NCBI RefSeq assembly: GCF_964023145.1
Contig: NZ_CAXIED010000001.1
Coordinates: 1,054,001 to 1,118,000, forward strand
Source of the DNA: Chlamydia sp. BM-2023
GTDB lineage: Bacteria; Chlamydiota; Chlamydiia; Chlamydiales; Chlamydiaceae
Reading direction: 5' to 3'
Length of the DNA: 64,000 bases
Positions 56,149-64,000 of this stretch are shown piece after piece. The position numbers and the translations under genes were made by a program. The stretch's first letter is position 1; each line of letters starts with the position of its first letter. The notes below the pieces were generated by a model. That model ran no database searches. It worked only from the letters and a program-made list of their open reading frames with translations, and was not told the DNA's origin.

Positions 56149-57183
56149 TTATTCCTCATAAAAATTCTGTTCTAAGGCCATGCCTACCTCCCGAGCGATA
56201 ACAATTGTTAAGGAAGTGTTAGGGTGTTGAGTCGAGAAGTCCTGGAGAGCGGAGACTAGGGCCGATTTTGAAGCGTCTAAAAAGGGGCAGCTCTCGTCTA
56301 GCCCAGTGCTTCCAGAGAAAAGAAGAGGCATTTGAATCATAGTCGCTGGATTAGAGCCTGACACAGCTTCTTCAAAACATTTCGTATAAGTAATTTTACA
56401 TAAGGTAAAAGCAGTTTCAGGGTTCAAATAAGCTGCTTTAGGACTGTAAACATGAGCAAACCAATAGGGCCACCCTGAATTTGCAGTGCTTTGGATCCCT
56501 TGAGAACTTTCCCATAAACATTTTACAGAACACGCACCAGGATGGAAAATATGACCGGTATCGTGGGTCTGCTTCGCATTCTTCCAGCATTCGGAGCTGA
56601 CAGCATCAATAAAAGGGTTATCCCCGCAGGAAAGATGTTCGGGAGAATAGGGATTTATCATCATTAGGGTGCACTCAGAAGTTGTCAGAGGCACCGTAAT
56701 ATCACCCACGGTAGAAATTAGAGTGATATTTGGGTTGTCAGTCAGTCTCCAAGCAGCATTCTGGATGCTATCGGGAAGTGGGCGTATGTTATGGGGGAGA
56801 TTACGCCATCGCGCAGCCCTCCAATGCATTTTTAATAAATCCTGGTATTTAGGAATATTAATTTGGGTTGGCTGGGGATCTTCGACGCTGGGAGGAGAGA
56901 CCTTATCAAGAGCAGGGGGGGATATTTTAAAATGAGGTTGTGTTTTTACGAAATCTAATAGGATGATGGCAGTCGCTAGGCATAACAAAAGTATCAGAAC
57001 AATAGTAAATATTTGGCTGGGAACGAATATGCCAACAAGAATCCCAGATAATAACAAGATACAAGTAATTCCAAGAATAAGCCCTACGCGAAACTTCTCT
57101 GTCCTTATCCAGGACGCGCAAGTATTTCTAGGGCGTTGCGTTTTCACTGGTGTTTGTTGTGTTGAAGTTTGACTTACTGACAT
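56149..57183 (-). CDS. Inc protein fused to a macro-domain-like region
   Basis: A 344-residue protein. Helices at about 33-53 and 57-78 make the bilobed Inc hairpin. The large C-terminal part from about 150 reads like a macro (ADP-ribose-binding) domain: VGDITVPL, then MMINPYSPEHLSCGDNPFID where macro domains have NAAN..L..GGGVA, TGHIFHPGAC, WFAHVYSPKA, and MPLLFSGSTGLDE followed by a helix (ASKSALVSALQDFSTQHP) and SLTIVIA. The order and spacing of these blocks agree with the family; the Asn and the GGG of the catalytic loop are replaced, so it may bind ADP-ribose without hydrolysis. It would face the host cytosol. The domain call is by eye and needs confirmation. Confidence 0.7.
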   Translation of the reverse strand: MSVSQTSTQQTPVKTQRPRNTCASWIRTEKFRVGLILGITCILLLSGILVGIFVPSQIFTIVLILLLCLATAIILLDFVKTQPHFKISPPALDKVSPPSVEDPQPTQINIPKYQDLLKMHWRAARWRNLPHNIRPLPDSIQNAAWRLTDNPNITLISTVGDITVPLTTSECTLMMINPYSPEHLSCGDNPFIDAVSSECWKNAKQTHDTGHIFHPGACSVKCLWESSQGIQSTANSGWPYWFAHVYSPKAAYLNPETAFTLCKITYTKCFEEAVSGSNPATMIQMPLLFSGSTGLDESCPFLDASKSALVSALQDFSTQHPNTSLTIVIAREVGMALEQNFYEE

Positions 57184-57491
57184 TGGTACTTTTGATTATT
57201 AGAAAGCCGCTTTTAAAGCGATTTATTAAGAACTAGATTAAATTGTACTAAAGATTCGGGTTTTAGATTAAACCTTTCCTTAAAAATATAGATTGCCGCT
57301 CATGATTTTCTGTATTAGATAATTACTAATTAGATATATGTAGAAACTACAAAAGATAGATATAAAAAATTCTATAAATATTATCGTTTTGGTATATCCA
57401 GAGCGAATGTCAGATTATAATTTTCTTTTGGTTAATCTGATAGGTTCAGAGAATTTCTGATATATAGCTAAGTTAGTATTTTATATTTTTC
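57184..57491. other. 308-bp AT-rich gap between divergent Inc and PP2C genes
   Basis: About three quarters A+T, with no ORF of note, no hairpin with a T run and no RNA gene recognised. It should contain both divergent promoters; I could not pick out a convincing -35/-10 pair. Confidence 0.5.
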
Positions 57492-58241
57492 ATGCAAAAG
57501 ACTGTCGGTTTTGATTATTTTGGACTAAGCGATATCGGGATGGTTCGGTCAAGAAATGAAGATTTTTGGCAGGTAAATCTCTTTTCTCAAGTTGTGGCTA
57601 TCGCAGATGGTATGGGAGGATGCTTAGGGGGGGATGTGGCTTCTCATGAGGCTATTCTTAGCTTAATGGAGCTTATCGATGCTAGGCAATCTCAACTAGT
57701 AGAATTTCAGGATGATCAGTACAGAGAGACCGTAAAGAGAATTCTTTCAGAAGTTAATGGCTTGATTTACAAGCATAGCCTTATGGAGTCGCATCTTCAA
57801 GGGATGGGAACAACGCTAAGTTTTATGCAATTTCTTCAGGATAAGGCGTGGCTGTTTCATGTTGGAGATAGTCGTATCTATCGTTTGCGAGGAGGAGAGT
57901 TGTCTTGTTTAACAGAAGACCATTCCCTAGCAAATCAGTTGAAAAATCGTTATAGACTTTCTAAACAATCGGATAAGGTGTATCCTTATCGTCATATTCT
58001 GACTAATGTTTTAGGAAGTCGTCCCTATGTTAGTCCCGATATTCGGGATATTTCTTATGAGAAAGAAGACTTATTTGTTTTTTGTTCTGACGGCTTGACA
58101 AACATGGTTTCCGATGTTGATATTCGGGATATTTTACTTCAACCTACAACTTTAGAAGAAAGTGGAAATATTTTGATTTCTCTAGCCAATAGTCGTGGGG
58201 GGTCTGATAACGTTACCGTGGTATTAGTCCGAATACAATAG
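57492..58241 (+). CDS. PP2C-type Ser/Thr protein phosphatase
   Basis: A 249-residue metal-dependent phosphatase: SRNEDFW, AIADGMGGCLGGD, HVGDSRIYRLR, FCSDGLTNM and GGSDNVTVVLV are the standard PPM blocks, with the metal-binding Asp residues present. It would counter the chlamydial Ser/Thr kinases (Pkn type). The cysteine desulfurase gene follows by 23 bp. Counterpart of CT259. Confidence 0.93.
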   Translation: MQKTVGFDYFGLSDIGMVRSRNEDFWQVNLFSQVVAIADGMGGCLGGDVASHEAILSLMELIDARQSQLVEFQDDQYRETVKRILSEVNGLIYKHSLMESHLQGMGTTLSFMQFLQDKAWLFHVGDSRIYRLRGGELSCLTEDHSLANQLKNRYRLSKQSDKVYPYRHILTNVLGSRPYVSPDIRDISYEKEDLFVFCSDGLTNMVSDVDIRDILLQPTTLEESGNILISLANSRGGSDNVTVVLVRIQ

Positions 58242-58264
58242 TACCTGAATTAAGGAACTTTGTA

Positions 58265-59380
58265 ATGATCTATTTGGATAATAATGCCATGGCTTCTCTA
58301 GAGCCAGGTCTTTTACAATTTTTACAAAAACTATTTTTTGAGGGAGTATATGCTAATCCTTCAAGTGTGCATAGCTCTGGGAAAAAATCCCGAAAGATAA
58401 TTCACGAAACTTCAGCATTAATTCAAAAGCAGCTTTCTTTCTCTGGGCAGGTCATTTATACCGCAAGCGCAACAGAAAGCTTAAATCTTGCTATTGCAAA
58501 TCTTCCTAAGGGTAGCCACGTTATTACCTGTAGTAGCGAACACCCCGCGGTAATAGAGCCTTTAAAACATGCAAACCTTTCAGTTTCCTATTTAGACCCT
58601 AGCCCTGGAAGTTGCACAATTTCACCCGAGCAGATAAGAACAGCTATAACACCATCGACCTCTGCAATTGTTCTGGGTTGGGTGAACAGTGAAATAGGAG
58701 CAAAGATTGATATAGCTGCAGTAGCAAATATTGCTAAAGAGCACGGTTTGCAGTTTATTGTAGATGCTACAGCAATTGTCGGAAGAGAGAAGATCACTAT
58801 TCCTCAAGGCGTCACTATGGTTGCTTTTAGTGGTCATAAATTTCACGCTCTTTCAGGAATAGGAGCTCTTCTTGTCGCCCCTGGAGTAAAACTTTCTCCC
58901 TTACTTTTTGGCGGGGGGCAGCAAGGGGGAGTTCGTTCAGGAACTGAGAACCTTTGGGGAATCGCTTCGTTATTCTATATCTTCTCTATTTTAGAGAAGA
59001 GACAAGAGGAAATCGCTACTGTTATCTTAGATTACCGAGATTATTTTGAAAGGTGTGTGAAAGAACAGATTCCCGACTGTTGTGTTCATTGTGAAAATCA
59101 ACCCAGAATTAATAATGTTTCTGCCATAGCCTTTCCCCCTTTAGAAGGGGAAGTCATGCAAATAGCCCTAGATGTTGAGGGCGTTGCTTGTGGTTATGGC
59201 TCGGCATGTTCTTCAGGAGCGACTACAGCATTTAAATCTCTAGTTGCTATGGATGTAGAGCAAAATCTTGCTATGGCTACCTTAAGATTTTCTTTTAGCT
59301 ATTTGCTAACTAAAGAAGAAATCGATTTGGCAATAGAGAAAATCGTTAAGGTAGTTACCCATTTAAAAAGTACTTGGTAG
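58265..59380 (+). CDS. Cysteine desulfurase (NifS/IscS-like)
   Basis: A 371-residue PLP enzyme that releases sulfur from cysteine as persulfide. The PLP lysine lies in AFSGHKFHAL, the active-site Cys in GYGSACSSGATT, and GGGQQGGVRSGTENLWG is the usual NifS block. It is a likely sulfur donor for MnmA and for Fe-S proteins such as MutY. It follows the PP2C gene; the CBS protein gene converges with it, 3 bp away. Counterpart of CT258. Confidence 0.92.
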   Translation: MIYLDNNAMASLEPGLLQFLQKLFFEGVYANPSSVHSSGKKSRKIIHETSALIQKQLSFSGQVIYTASATESLNLAIANLPKGSHVITCSSEHPAVIEPLKHANLSVSYLDPSPGSCTISPEQIRTAITPSTSAIVLGWVNSEIGAKIDIAAVANIAKEHGLQFIVDATAIVGREKITIPQGVTMVAFSGHKFHALSGIGALLVAPGVKLSPLLFGGGQQGGVRSGTENLWGIASLFYIFSILEKRQEEIATVILDYRDYFERCVKEQIPDCCVHCENQPRINNVSAIAFPPLEGEVMQIALDVEGVACGYGSACSSGATTAFKSLVAMDVEQNLAMATLRFSFSYLLTKEEIDLAIEKIVKVVTHLKSTW

Positions 59381-59383
59381 CAA

Positions 59384-60598
59384 TTAAGAAAGTAGATTTT
59401 TAATAGATACGCTTTTGATGCCGTATAGGGAGATTTCCTTAACTTCTAAGAGAAGATTATCGGTAATTACTGATGTGCCAATCTCTGCTGGGGTATCTAA
59501 TAGCTGTAAGACTAGCTGTGCTAAAGTTTCTACTCCGTAATGTGTTAGCTCAATACCGAGTTCTTTTTGTATGTCTTTTAAAGGAGTATTTCCGGGGAAT
59601 GTTCTTTCTATTAAAGAGACTGTTTTCGGCTTTAGCTGAGCGATATTCGAGGTATTAAATAAGATTTTAAAAATCGCATTTAAGCTAAGAATGCCCATGG
59701 GTTCCCCAGAAGAATTCAAAACAACAGCAACGCTAGAACGATTGTCTCTAAATTCTTTTAGGATACGTATCAGCTTAGATTTTGCTGTAATGAACCATGG
59801 CGAATGAAGATGATGAATTAAAGAATCCTTAGGATTTTTATGTACAAAATCTTTAGGAAGAGCAATCCCTATCACATTTTTGCGCACTTTGTGATACACA
59901 GGAATAAACTCCATATCTGTATTTTTTATAGTGCGACATAAATCTTTCACGTTTGCCGTAGAGGGAAGCATTGTTACTTGATCAAGATGCTGACATACCT
60001 GCTCGGCAGATGTCGCACTTAATGAGAAGATATTCGTAGCAATAACATTAAAATCTTGCTCTTCGTGATGTGTTTCCAGGGCTTTTTGAAATTCATCCCG
60101 ACTCAATGTAGAGTTCAACTTCTCTTTCTTTATCTTTAATAAATAGTACAAGCCCTCTGTTAGACTGCCTATAAACTGAATGAAAGGATAAAATATATAG
60201 TGGGAGTAGTATAAAATAGGAGCTCCCCAAAGGGCTAGCTTCTCGGGAATTTTACGTGATATCGTTAAAGGAAAAAGTTCAGCAAAAATCACTACAAGAA
60301 AAATTTGAGTGAAAGGAGCATAGTCAGGAGAAAATCCTAAAACTTTATAACAGTTTCTTGCTGATTCAGAGCCTACTTGAAGGGCAATATTTACTCCAAG
60401 CATCACAGTTCCAAATAAGCGATAGGGACGACGAACAAGAAAGTTGATATAGCGAGCTTTCTTGTGGTCTTTAGTCAGGTAGTATTGTAGGCGTACACGG
60501 TTAAAGGAAACGCAAGCCATTTCCATCATAGAGTAAAATCCTTGAAGGATAATACACAAAATATTGATCCCAAGCCAAAAAAAAGGAGAATCAGTCAT
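59384..60598 (-). CDS. CNNM/DUF21-CBS membrane protein 2 (CorC/HlyC-like)
   Basis: A 404-residue protein. A DUF21 domain with several helices (about 1-185) is followed by a CBS pair (about 205-330; GIALPKDFVHKNP, VVLNSSGEPMGILSLNAIF) and a short C-terminal part. This plan occurs in Mg2+/Co2+ efflux-related proteins and in those annotated as hemolysins. Compared with its upstream neighbour, the C-terminal transporter-associated (CorC) domain is poor. The start overlaps the end of that neighbour by 8 bp. Counterpart of CT257. Confidence 0.85.
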   Translation of the reverse strand: MTDSPFFWLGINILCIILQGFYSMMEMACVSFNRVRLQYYLTKDHKKARYINFLVRRPYRLFGTVMLGVNIALQVGSESARNCYKVLGFSPDYAPFTQIFLVVIFAELFPLTISRKIPEKLALWGAPILYYSHYIFYPFIQFIGSLTEGLYYLLKIKKEKLNSTLSRDEFQKALETHHEEQDFNVIATNIFSLSATSAEQVCQHLDQVTMLPSTANVKDLCRTIKNTDMEFIPVYHKVRKNVIGIALPKDFVHKNPKDSLIHHLHSPWFITAKSKLIRILKEFRDNRSSVAVVLNSSGEPMGILSLNAIFKILFNTSNIAQLKPKTVSLIERTFPGNTPLKDIQKELGIELTHYGVETLAQLVLQLLDTPAEIGTSVITDNLLLEVKEISLYGIKSVSIKNLLS

Positions 60599-61826
60599 GC
60601 ATTTTCCTTATATATACTCTGCGTATACGATTAGGAGCTGCATCCAAAACTTGGAACATGAGATTATTCCAAGTAAGCTTAGTCCCTGTAATTGGAATAG
60701 ATTCCATCTGTTCAGTTAACCAGCCTCCTAAAGTTGCGCTATTATTATGAGTCGGAAGATTAATATTAAAAATCTCGCTCAGATCACTTAATTCTAAAGT
60801 TCCCGCAGCAATAATAACATCTTTTCCTGACATTGTATAAAGAACTTTTTCACTTCGTTGATCTATGATTTCACCAGAAACAATCTCAAAGAGATCCTCT
60901 TGAGTGATTAACCCTTCTATAGAGCCATATTCATCGATAATCATTCCTAAAGTCTCATCTTCAGCTGCAAGATGGCATAAAGCCGTTTTTGCAGATATCG
61001 TTTCTGGCATGTAATACGGCTTGTTCAGTAAGGGTAAAAGATCATCTGAAGATTGTAGAGGTTTGCCATGCAATAGCAATGTCTTTGCCGTGCAGATTCC
61101 TAAAAGATTTTGTAGATTGTCATTACATACAGGAACTCTAGAGCAATGCTGCTGGGAAAATAAATTATAAAGATTATCTATGGGAGTTTGAATATCATAA
61201 AATAAAACGTCCTGACGAGGTTTCATACGCTCTTTAACACTGCAATCGCTAAGAGAGAGATATCCGTAGAGTAGGCGGCTCTCATCTTGGTTAACAACGC
61301 CAAAATCTTTACAACTTTGCAAGACCTCTTTTAATTCCTGAGGTTGGATAATATCCATTTTTTGCTTAGAAAGAATCCACTGCACAATATAATTGATTCC
61401 ACTGATAGCCCAATACAATAGCGGACGAAGCACCTTAGTAAATACTAAAATTAGAGGCGCTACGAAACAGGCAATTTGTGTGTTGTAGGGTAAAGCAACA
61501 GCCTTGGGTAAAATTTCCCCAAGAATCAAAGTTAACGCTAAAGGAAAGCCAACAATAAGCAGCCAAGAAGCATTATCTCCAACGAGTATAGCGACGCAGT
61601 TTTGAATGCCAATATTTAACCCTATATCAAGAAAAATCAGGGTGATTAACAAGTGATGGGGATGCGAAAGTAGCGTAGCTACCAACTGCTGCTTTTTATA
61701 TTTCGAACGTTTGTAATGAGAAATTAACGAAGTCGGCAGAGAAAAAAACGCTATCTGTGATAGGGAAACAAAACCGGAACACAGGGTAAAGCATATGATT
61801 AAAAAGATTAATACAGTAGAAATCAT
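60591..61826 (-). CDS. CNNM/DUF21-CBS membrane protein 1 with CorC domain
   Basis: A 411-residue paralogue of the next gene: DUF21 membrane domain (about 1-180, VGFPLALTLILGEILPKAVA), CBS pair (MKPRQDVLFYDIQTPIDNLY; LGMIIDEYGSIEGLITQEDL), and a C-terminal CorC/HlyC domain (GTLELSDLSEIFNINLP ... NSATLGGWLTEQM). The intact CorC part suggests ion-transport regulation. The FtsB-like gene lies 10 bp upstream. Counterpart of CT256. Confidence 0.88.
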   Translation of the reverse strand: MISTVLIFLIICFTLCSGFVSLSQIAFFSLPTSLISHYKRSKYKKQQLVATLLSHPHHLLITLIFLDIGLNIGIQNCVAILVGDNASWLLIVGFPLALTLILGEILPKAVALPYNTQIACFVAPLILVFTKVLRPLLYWAISGINYIVQWILSKQKMDIIQPQELKEVLQSCKDFGVVNQDESRLLYGYLSLSDCSVKERMKPRQDVLFYDIQTPIDNLYNLFSQQHCSRVPVCNDNLQNLLGICTAKTLLLHGKPLQSSDDLLPLLNKPYYMPETISAKTALCHLAAEDETLGMIIDEYGSIEGLITQEDLFEIVSGEIIDQRSEKVLYTMSGKDVIIAAGTLELSDLSEIFNINLPTHNNSATLGGWLTEQMESIPITGTKLTWNNLMFQVLDAAPNRIRRVYIRKMHD

Positions 61827-61835
61827 GCCTTTGTC

Positions 61836-62165
61836 TCAATCTATGCCCTTCGATTCTACAATCGGAGAGAAACATACTTTAGTATAGCCTTTAGGAACTA
61901 AGCCTAATCTACGAATTAACGCAGATTCAATTACCATAGGATCATCCCAATATTGAATATGAAGACGCAGCTCTTTCTGTTCTTTTTCAGCACAAACAAT
62001 TTTTTCTTGAAGTCCGTTAGCGCGTTTTTGCAGGCGCGTTTCTTCCTGCTTCAACTCATTAATAGCACGATCATATATAAATCCGCTAATAAGCATGCAG
62101 AGGATTAACCACCACGAGTTAACTACAACTTCTTCAAGGCATTTCTGCCAAGCTACTTTGTGCAT
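61836..62165 (-). CDS. FtsB/DivIC-like septum protein
   Basis: A 109-residue protein with one N-terminal transmembrane helix (VNSWWLILCMLISGFIYDRA), a coiled coil (LKQEETRLQKRANGLQEKI; AEKEQKELRLHIQ), and a C-terminal motif DDPMVIESALIRRLGLVPKG. The last part closely resembles the NDPxYIExxAREKLGMVxPGE motif of FtsB/DivIC. Together with the FtsL-like protein at 29.6 kb it could form the FtsB-FtsL pair of the divisome, which in chlamydiae works without FtsZ. It follows dcd by 9 bp. Confidence 0.78.
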   Translation of the reverse strand: MHKVAWQKCLEEVVVNSWWLILCMLISGFIYDRAINELKQEETRLQKRANGLQEKIVCAEKEQKELRLHIQYWDDPMVIESALIRRLGLVPKGYTKVCFSPIVESKGID

Positions 62166-62174
62166 AGTAAAACT

Positions 62175-62747
62175 TTAAACAAAAGGAACGGTAATTCCCT
62201 GTTGCTTTTGATACTTGCCTTTTCTTTCAGCATAAGAGACTTCACAGGCTTCGTCTGCCTCAAAAAACAAGACTTGCGCTATTCCCTCGTTAGCATAAAT
62301 TTTTGCAGGCAGAGGAGTAGTATTGGAAATCTCTATAGTGACGTAACCTTCCCACTCAGGCTCAAAAGGTGTTACATTAACAATTAGACCACAACGTGCA
62401 TATGTTGATTTCCCTATACACATTGTTAAGACATTCCTAGGAATGCGAAAATACTCTACGCTATGCGCAAGAGCAAACGAATTCGGAGGAATAATACAAA
62501 CATCATCAGTAATAGAAATAAATGTGTCTTCAGTAAAATGCTTGGGGTCTACAAGAGAATTATACACATTGGTGAATACCTTAAATTCTCGAGATAATCG
62601 AAGGTCATAACCATAGCTAGATAAACCATAGCTAATGAGTTTTTCTCCCGTTTTCACGTCAGTATTTACTTGCCCGTCAGCGAACGGCTCAATCATTCCA
62701 TAAGCCAACGCCATTTTTCGGATCCATTTATCTTCTTTAATGCTCAT
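62175..62747 (-). CDS. dcd: dCTP deaminase
   Basis: Deaminates dCTP to dUTP, which Dut then converts to dUMP for thymidylate. The 190-residue trimeric enzyme shows [37 protein letters not shown] and the C-terminal [13 protein letters not shown]. The catalytic Glu is in the [13 protein letters not shown] region. First gene of a likely operon dcd-ftsB-like-CBS-CBS. Counterpart of CT039. Confidence 0.95.
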   Translation of the reverse strand: MSIKEDKWIRKMALAYGMIEPFADGQVNTDVKTGEKLISYGLSSYGYDLRLSREFKVFTNVYNSLVDPKHFTEDTFISITDDVCIIPPNSFALAHSVEYFRIPRNVLTMCIGKSTYARCGLIVNVTPFEPEWEGYVTIEISNTTPLPAKIYANEGIAQVLFFEADEACEVSYAERKGKYQKQQGITVPFV

Positions 62748-63540
62748 TTAGAAACCTTATAGTTAGATTCTATAGCACGATTTTTATAGTGTTTTGAACT
62801 CATAGAAGCTAGTGTCTCACATTCAGGAAAAACACAGCCCTTGATTAATAGAATACATCTTTTATGGGTATATGCAAACTCCTAAAAATTACGAAGTAGC
62901 TTAACTAGGAAATAAGATACTGCGTACTCCTAAGGAGAACAGATATATATTTATATGTGATTCTATGGCGATGTTAGATAATACTATAGGAAAAAGGCAA
63001 ACCTTATTTTTTGATGAAGAAGGTTTTTACTTATCATAGGCACCGGCAGCTCTCGCTCTTACTTCTTTCTTTAATGAATTCTATATGCATTTTGACCATA
63101 GTGTTTTTTTGAACGATCGATAAGTGACTTGTGTTGACGATATATAATTAGCGTAGGTATAACGACTTTTCTTTGGTTCTGAAATATAAAACGAATTTTC
63201 AAAAGTAGCTAACTCATTTGTATCAGAAGATATCGACTCATAGTATGGAAACAGACATAGCAGTTTAGGTGAGTTAACATTGAATATTTTGCTTTTTAAC
63301 TTTATTAAATTAGTTAAGGATTCCCTTAGCTCAGATTGCTTCAAAGCGATGACAAGAGTATGGTAGATAACGGCTCTTATAAGGTGTTATAGTTGCATGC
63401 TTCATAGGCTGCTTGGAATTATTCAAAAAGAGCGACAGAAATAATCCAAAGCATTGATAGACTGAAAGTCTTTAACTTCAATTCTAAGAGCATTTCAGGA
63501 ATTCTTACCCTTTAGGAGACTAGGGGAAACACGGTAACAT
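62748..63540. other. 793-bp region between divergent dcd and ruvB, no convincing gene
   Basis: Two weak frames are seen. A plus-strand ATG at about 62965 opens 24 codons (MAMLDNTIGKRQTLFFDEEG, then FYLS). A minus-strand frame at 63081-63344 gives 87 residues (MKQSELRESLTNLIKLKSKI...) but starts at TTG and has no ribosome site. Neither has a recognised domain. They may be remnants of a decayed gene. No tRNA or terminator with a T run was found. Confidence 0.4.
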
Positions 63541-64000
63541 ATGACGCATCAGGTATCTGTCCTACATCAAGACAAAAAGTTTGATATTTCTTTACGGCCT
63601 AAGGGACTAAAGGAATTTTGTGGTCAGTCACAGCTCACAGAACGTTTGGAATTATTTCTGAGTGCTGCCGTGCAACGGGGAGAAGTTCCCGGACATTGTC
63701 TTTTTTTTGGACCTCCAGGATTGGGGAAGACATCACTGGCGCACATTGTTGCTCTTACTGTAGGCAAGGGTCTTGTAGTTGCCTCGGGACCCCAACTTGT
63801 TAAGCCTTCCGATTTGCTGGGATTATTGACCAGTCTGCAAGAAGGAGATGTGTTTTTTATAGATGAAATTCATCGTATGGGAAAAGTCGCAGAGGAATAT
63901 TTATATTCCGCAATGGAAGATTTTAAAATTGATATCACCATTGATTCTGGACCCGGAGCTCGCTCTGTCTCCGTGGATCTCGCTCCATTTAGTTTGGTAG
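63541..64000 (+). CDS. ruvB: Holliday junction helicase RuvB, N-terminal part (runs off the window)
   Basis: The first 153 residues of RuvB, cut by the window edge. The start reads [20 protein letters not shown], followed by [20 protein letters not shown]. Walker A is GPPGLGKTS and Walker [20 protein letters not shown] matches the family sensor region. It drives branch migration with RuvA. Divergent from dcd. Counterpart of CT040. Confidence 0.95.
   Translation, partial: MTHQVSVLHQDKKFDISLRPKGLKEFCGQSQLTERLELFLSAAVQRGEVPGHCLFFGPPGLGKTSLAHIVALTVGKGLVVASGPQLVKPSDLLGLLTSLQEGDVFFIDEIHRMGKVAEEYLYSAMEDFKIDITIDSGPGARSVSVDLAPFSLV

Noticed and set aside
63081..63344. 87-residue minus-strand frame
   Set aside because: TTG start, no ribosome site, no domain and no hydrophobic or coiled pattern; kept only as a possible relic in the intergenic note.

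Overview
The window is from an obligate intracellular chlamydia, most likely the Chlamydia caviae/felis/psittaci/abortus/pneumoniae group rather than C. trachomatis. The order of housekeeping genes follows the chlamydial run that C. trachomatis numbers about CT295 down to CT260 (phosphohexomutase, sodA, accD, dut, ptsN x2, Inc, mnmA, clpC, lplA, PLD, gcvH-like, nqrEDCB, bactofilin, dnaA2, rsmH/ftsL/pbp3, murE, amiA, HU, accA, msbA, mqnB/mqnD, dnaQ, Mcsc). It then switches to blocks lying elsewhere in that genome (HAD/fabI/CT105-like/rluD/mutY; PP2C/NifS/CBS proteins; dcd/ruvB). CT numbers are from memory of that gene order, not from a search. Plant-like FabI, Na+-NQR, a futalosine menaquinone branch and many small two-lobed membrane (Inc) proteins fit this assignment.

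Layout. 0-5.6 kb: sugar phosphate mutase, Mn-SOD, AccD, dUTPase and two EIIA-Ntr proteins. 5.7-10.1 kb: a secreted Lys/Ala-rich protein and three Inc-type proteins. 10.1-20.9 kb: mnmA and clpC, then a rearranged locus in which a decayed lplA copy and the signal-peptide start of a phospholipase-D-like gene lie in front of a complete uracil phosphoribosyltransferase; the intact lplA-PLD pair follows, then a periplasmic protein, a GcvH-like protein and two small Inc-like proteins. 20.9-24.8 kb: nqrBCDE. 24.8-28.6 kb: ComF-like protein, bactofilin, DnaA2, TPR chaperone and a partner candidate. 28.7-34.8 kb: cell-wall/division cluster (rsmH, ftsL-like, pbp3, murE, amiA), interrupted by one minus-strand membrane gene. 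34.8-42.9 kb: tRNA-Arg(CCU), HU, AccA, MsbA, futalosine genes, DnaQ-like, Mcsc and FliO-like.

43.3-51 kb: HAD phosphatase, FabI, and two large cysteine-cluster paralogues (CT105-type) separated by a structured RNA candidate; the second carries glycine-rich tandem repeats. 51-54.5 kb: MutY, MazG-like, SRP RNA, CPBP protease and two lipoproteins (one only 43 aa). 54.7-57.2 kb: three Inc genes, the largest with what reads as a macro domain on the cytosolic side. 57.5-64 kb: PP2C, NifS-like, two CNNM/CBS proteins, FtsB/DivIC-like protein, Dcd, and the start of RuvB.

The strongest novelty candidates are the lplA-PLD-upp chimera (13.87-15.03 kb), the Inc-macro domain fusion (56.15-57.18 kb), the Cys/Gly-rich paralogue pair with its intergenic structured RNA (45.3-50.2 kb), and the 43-aa lipoprotein. 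No IS element, prophage or CRISPR array was found.
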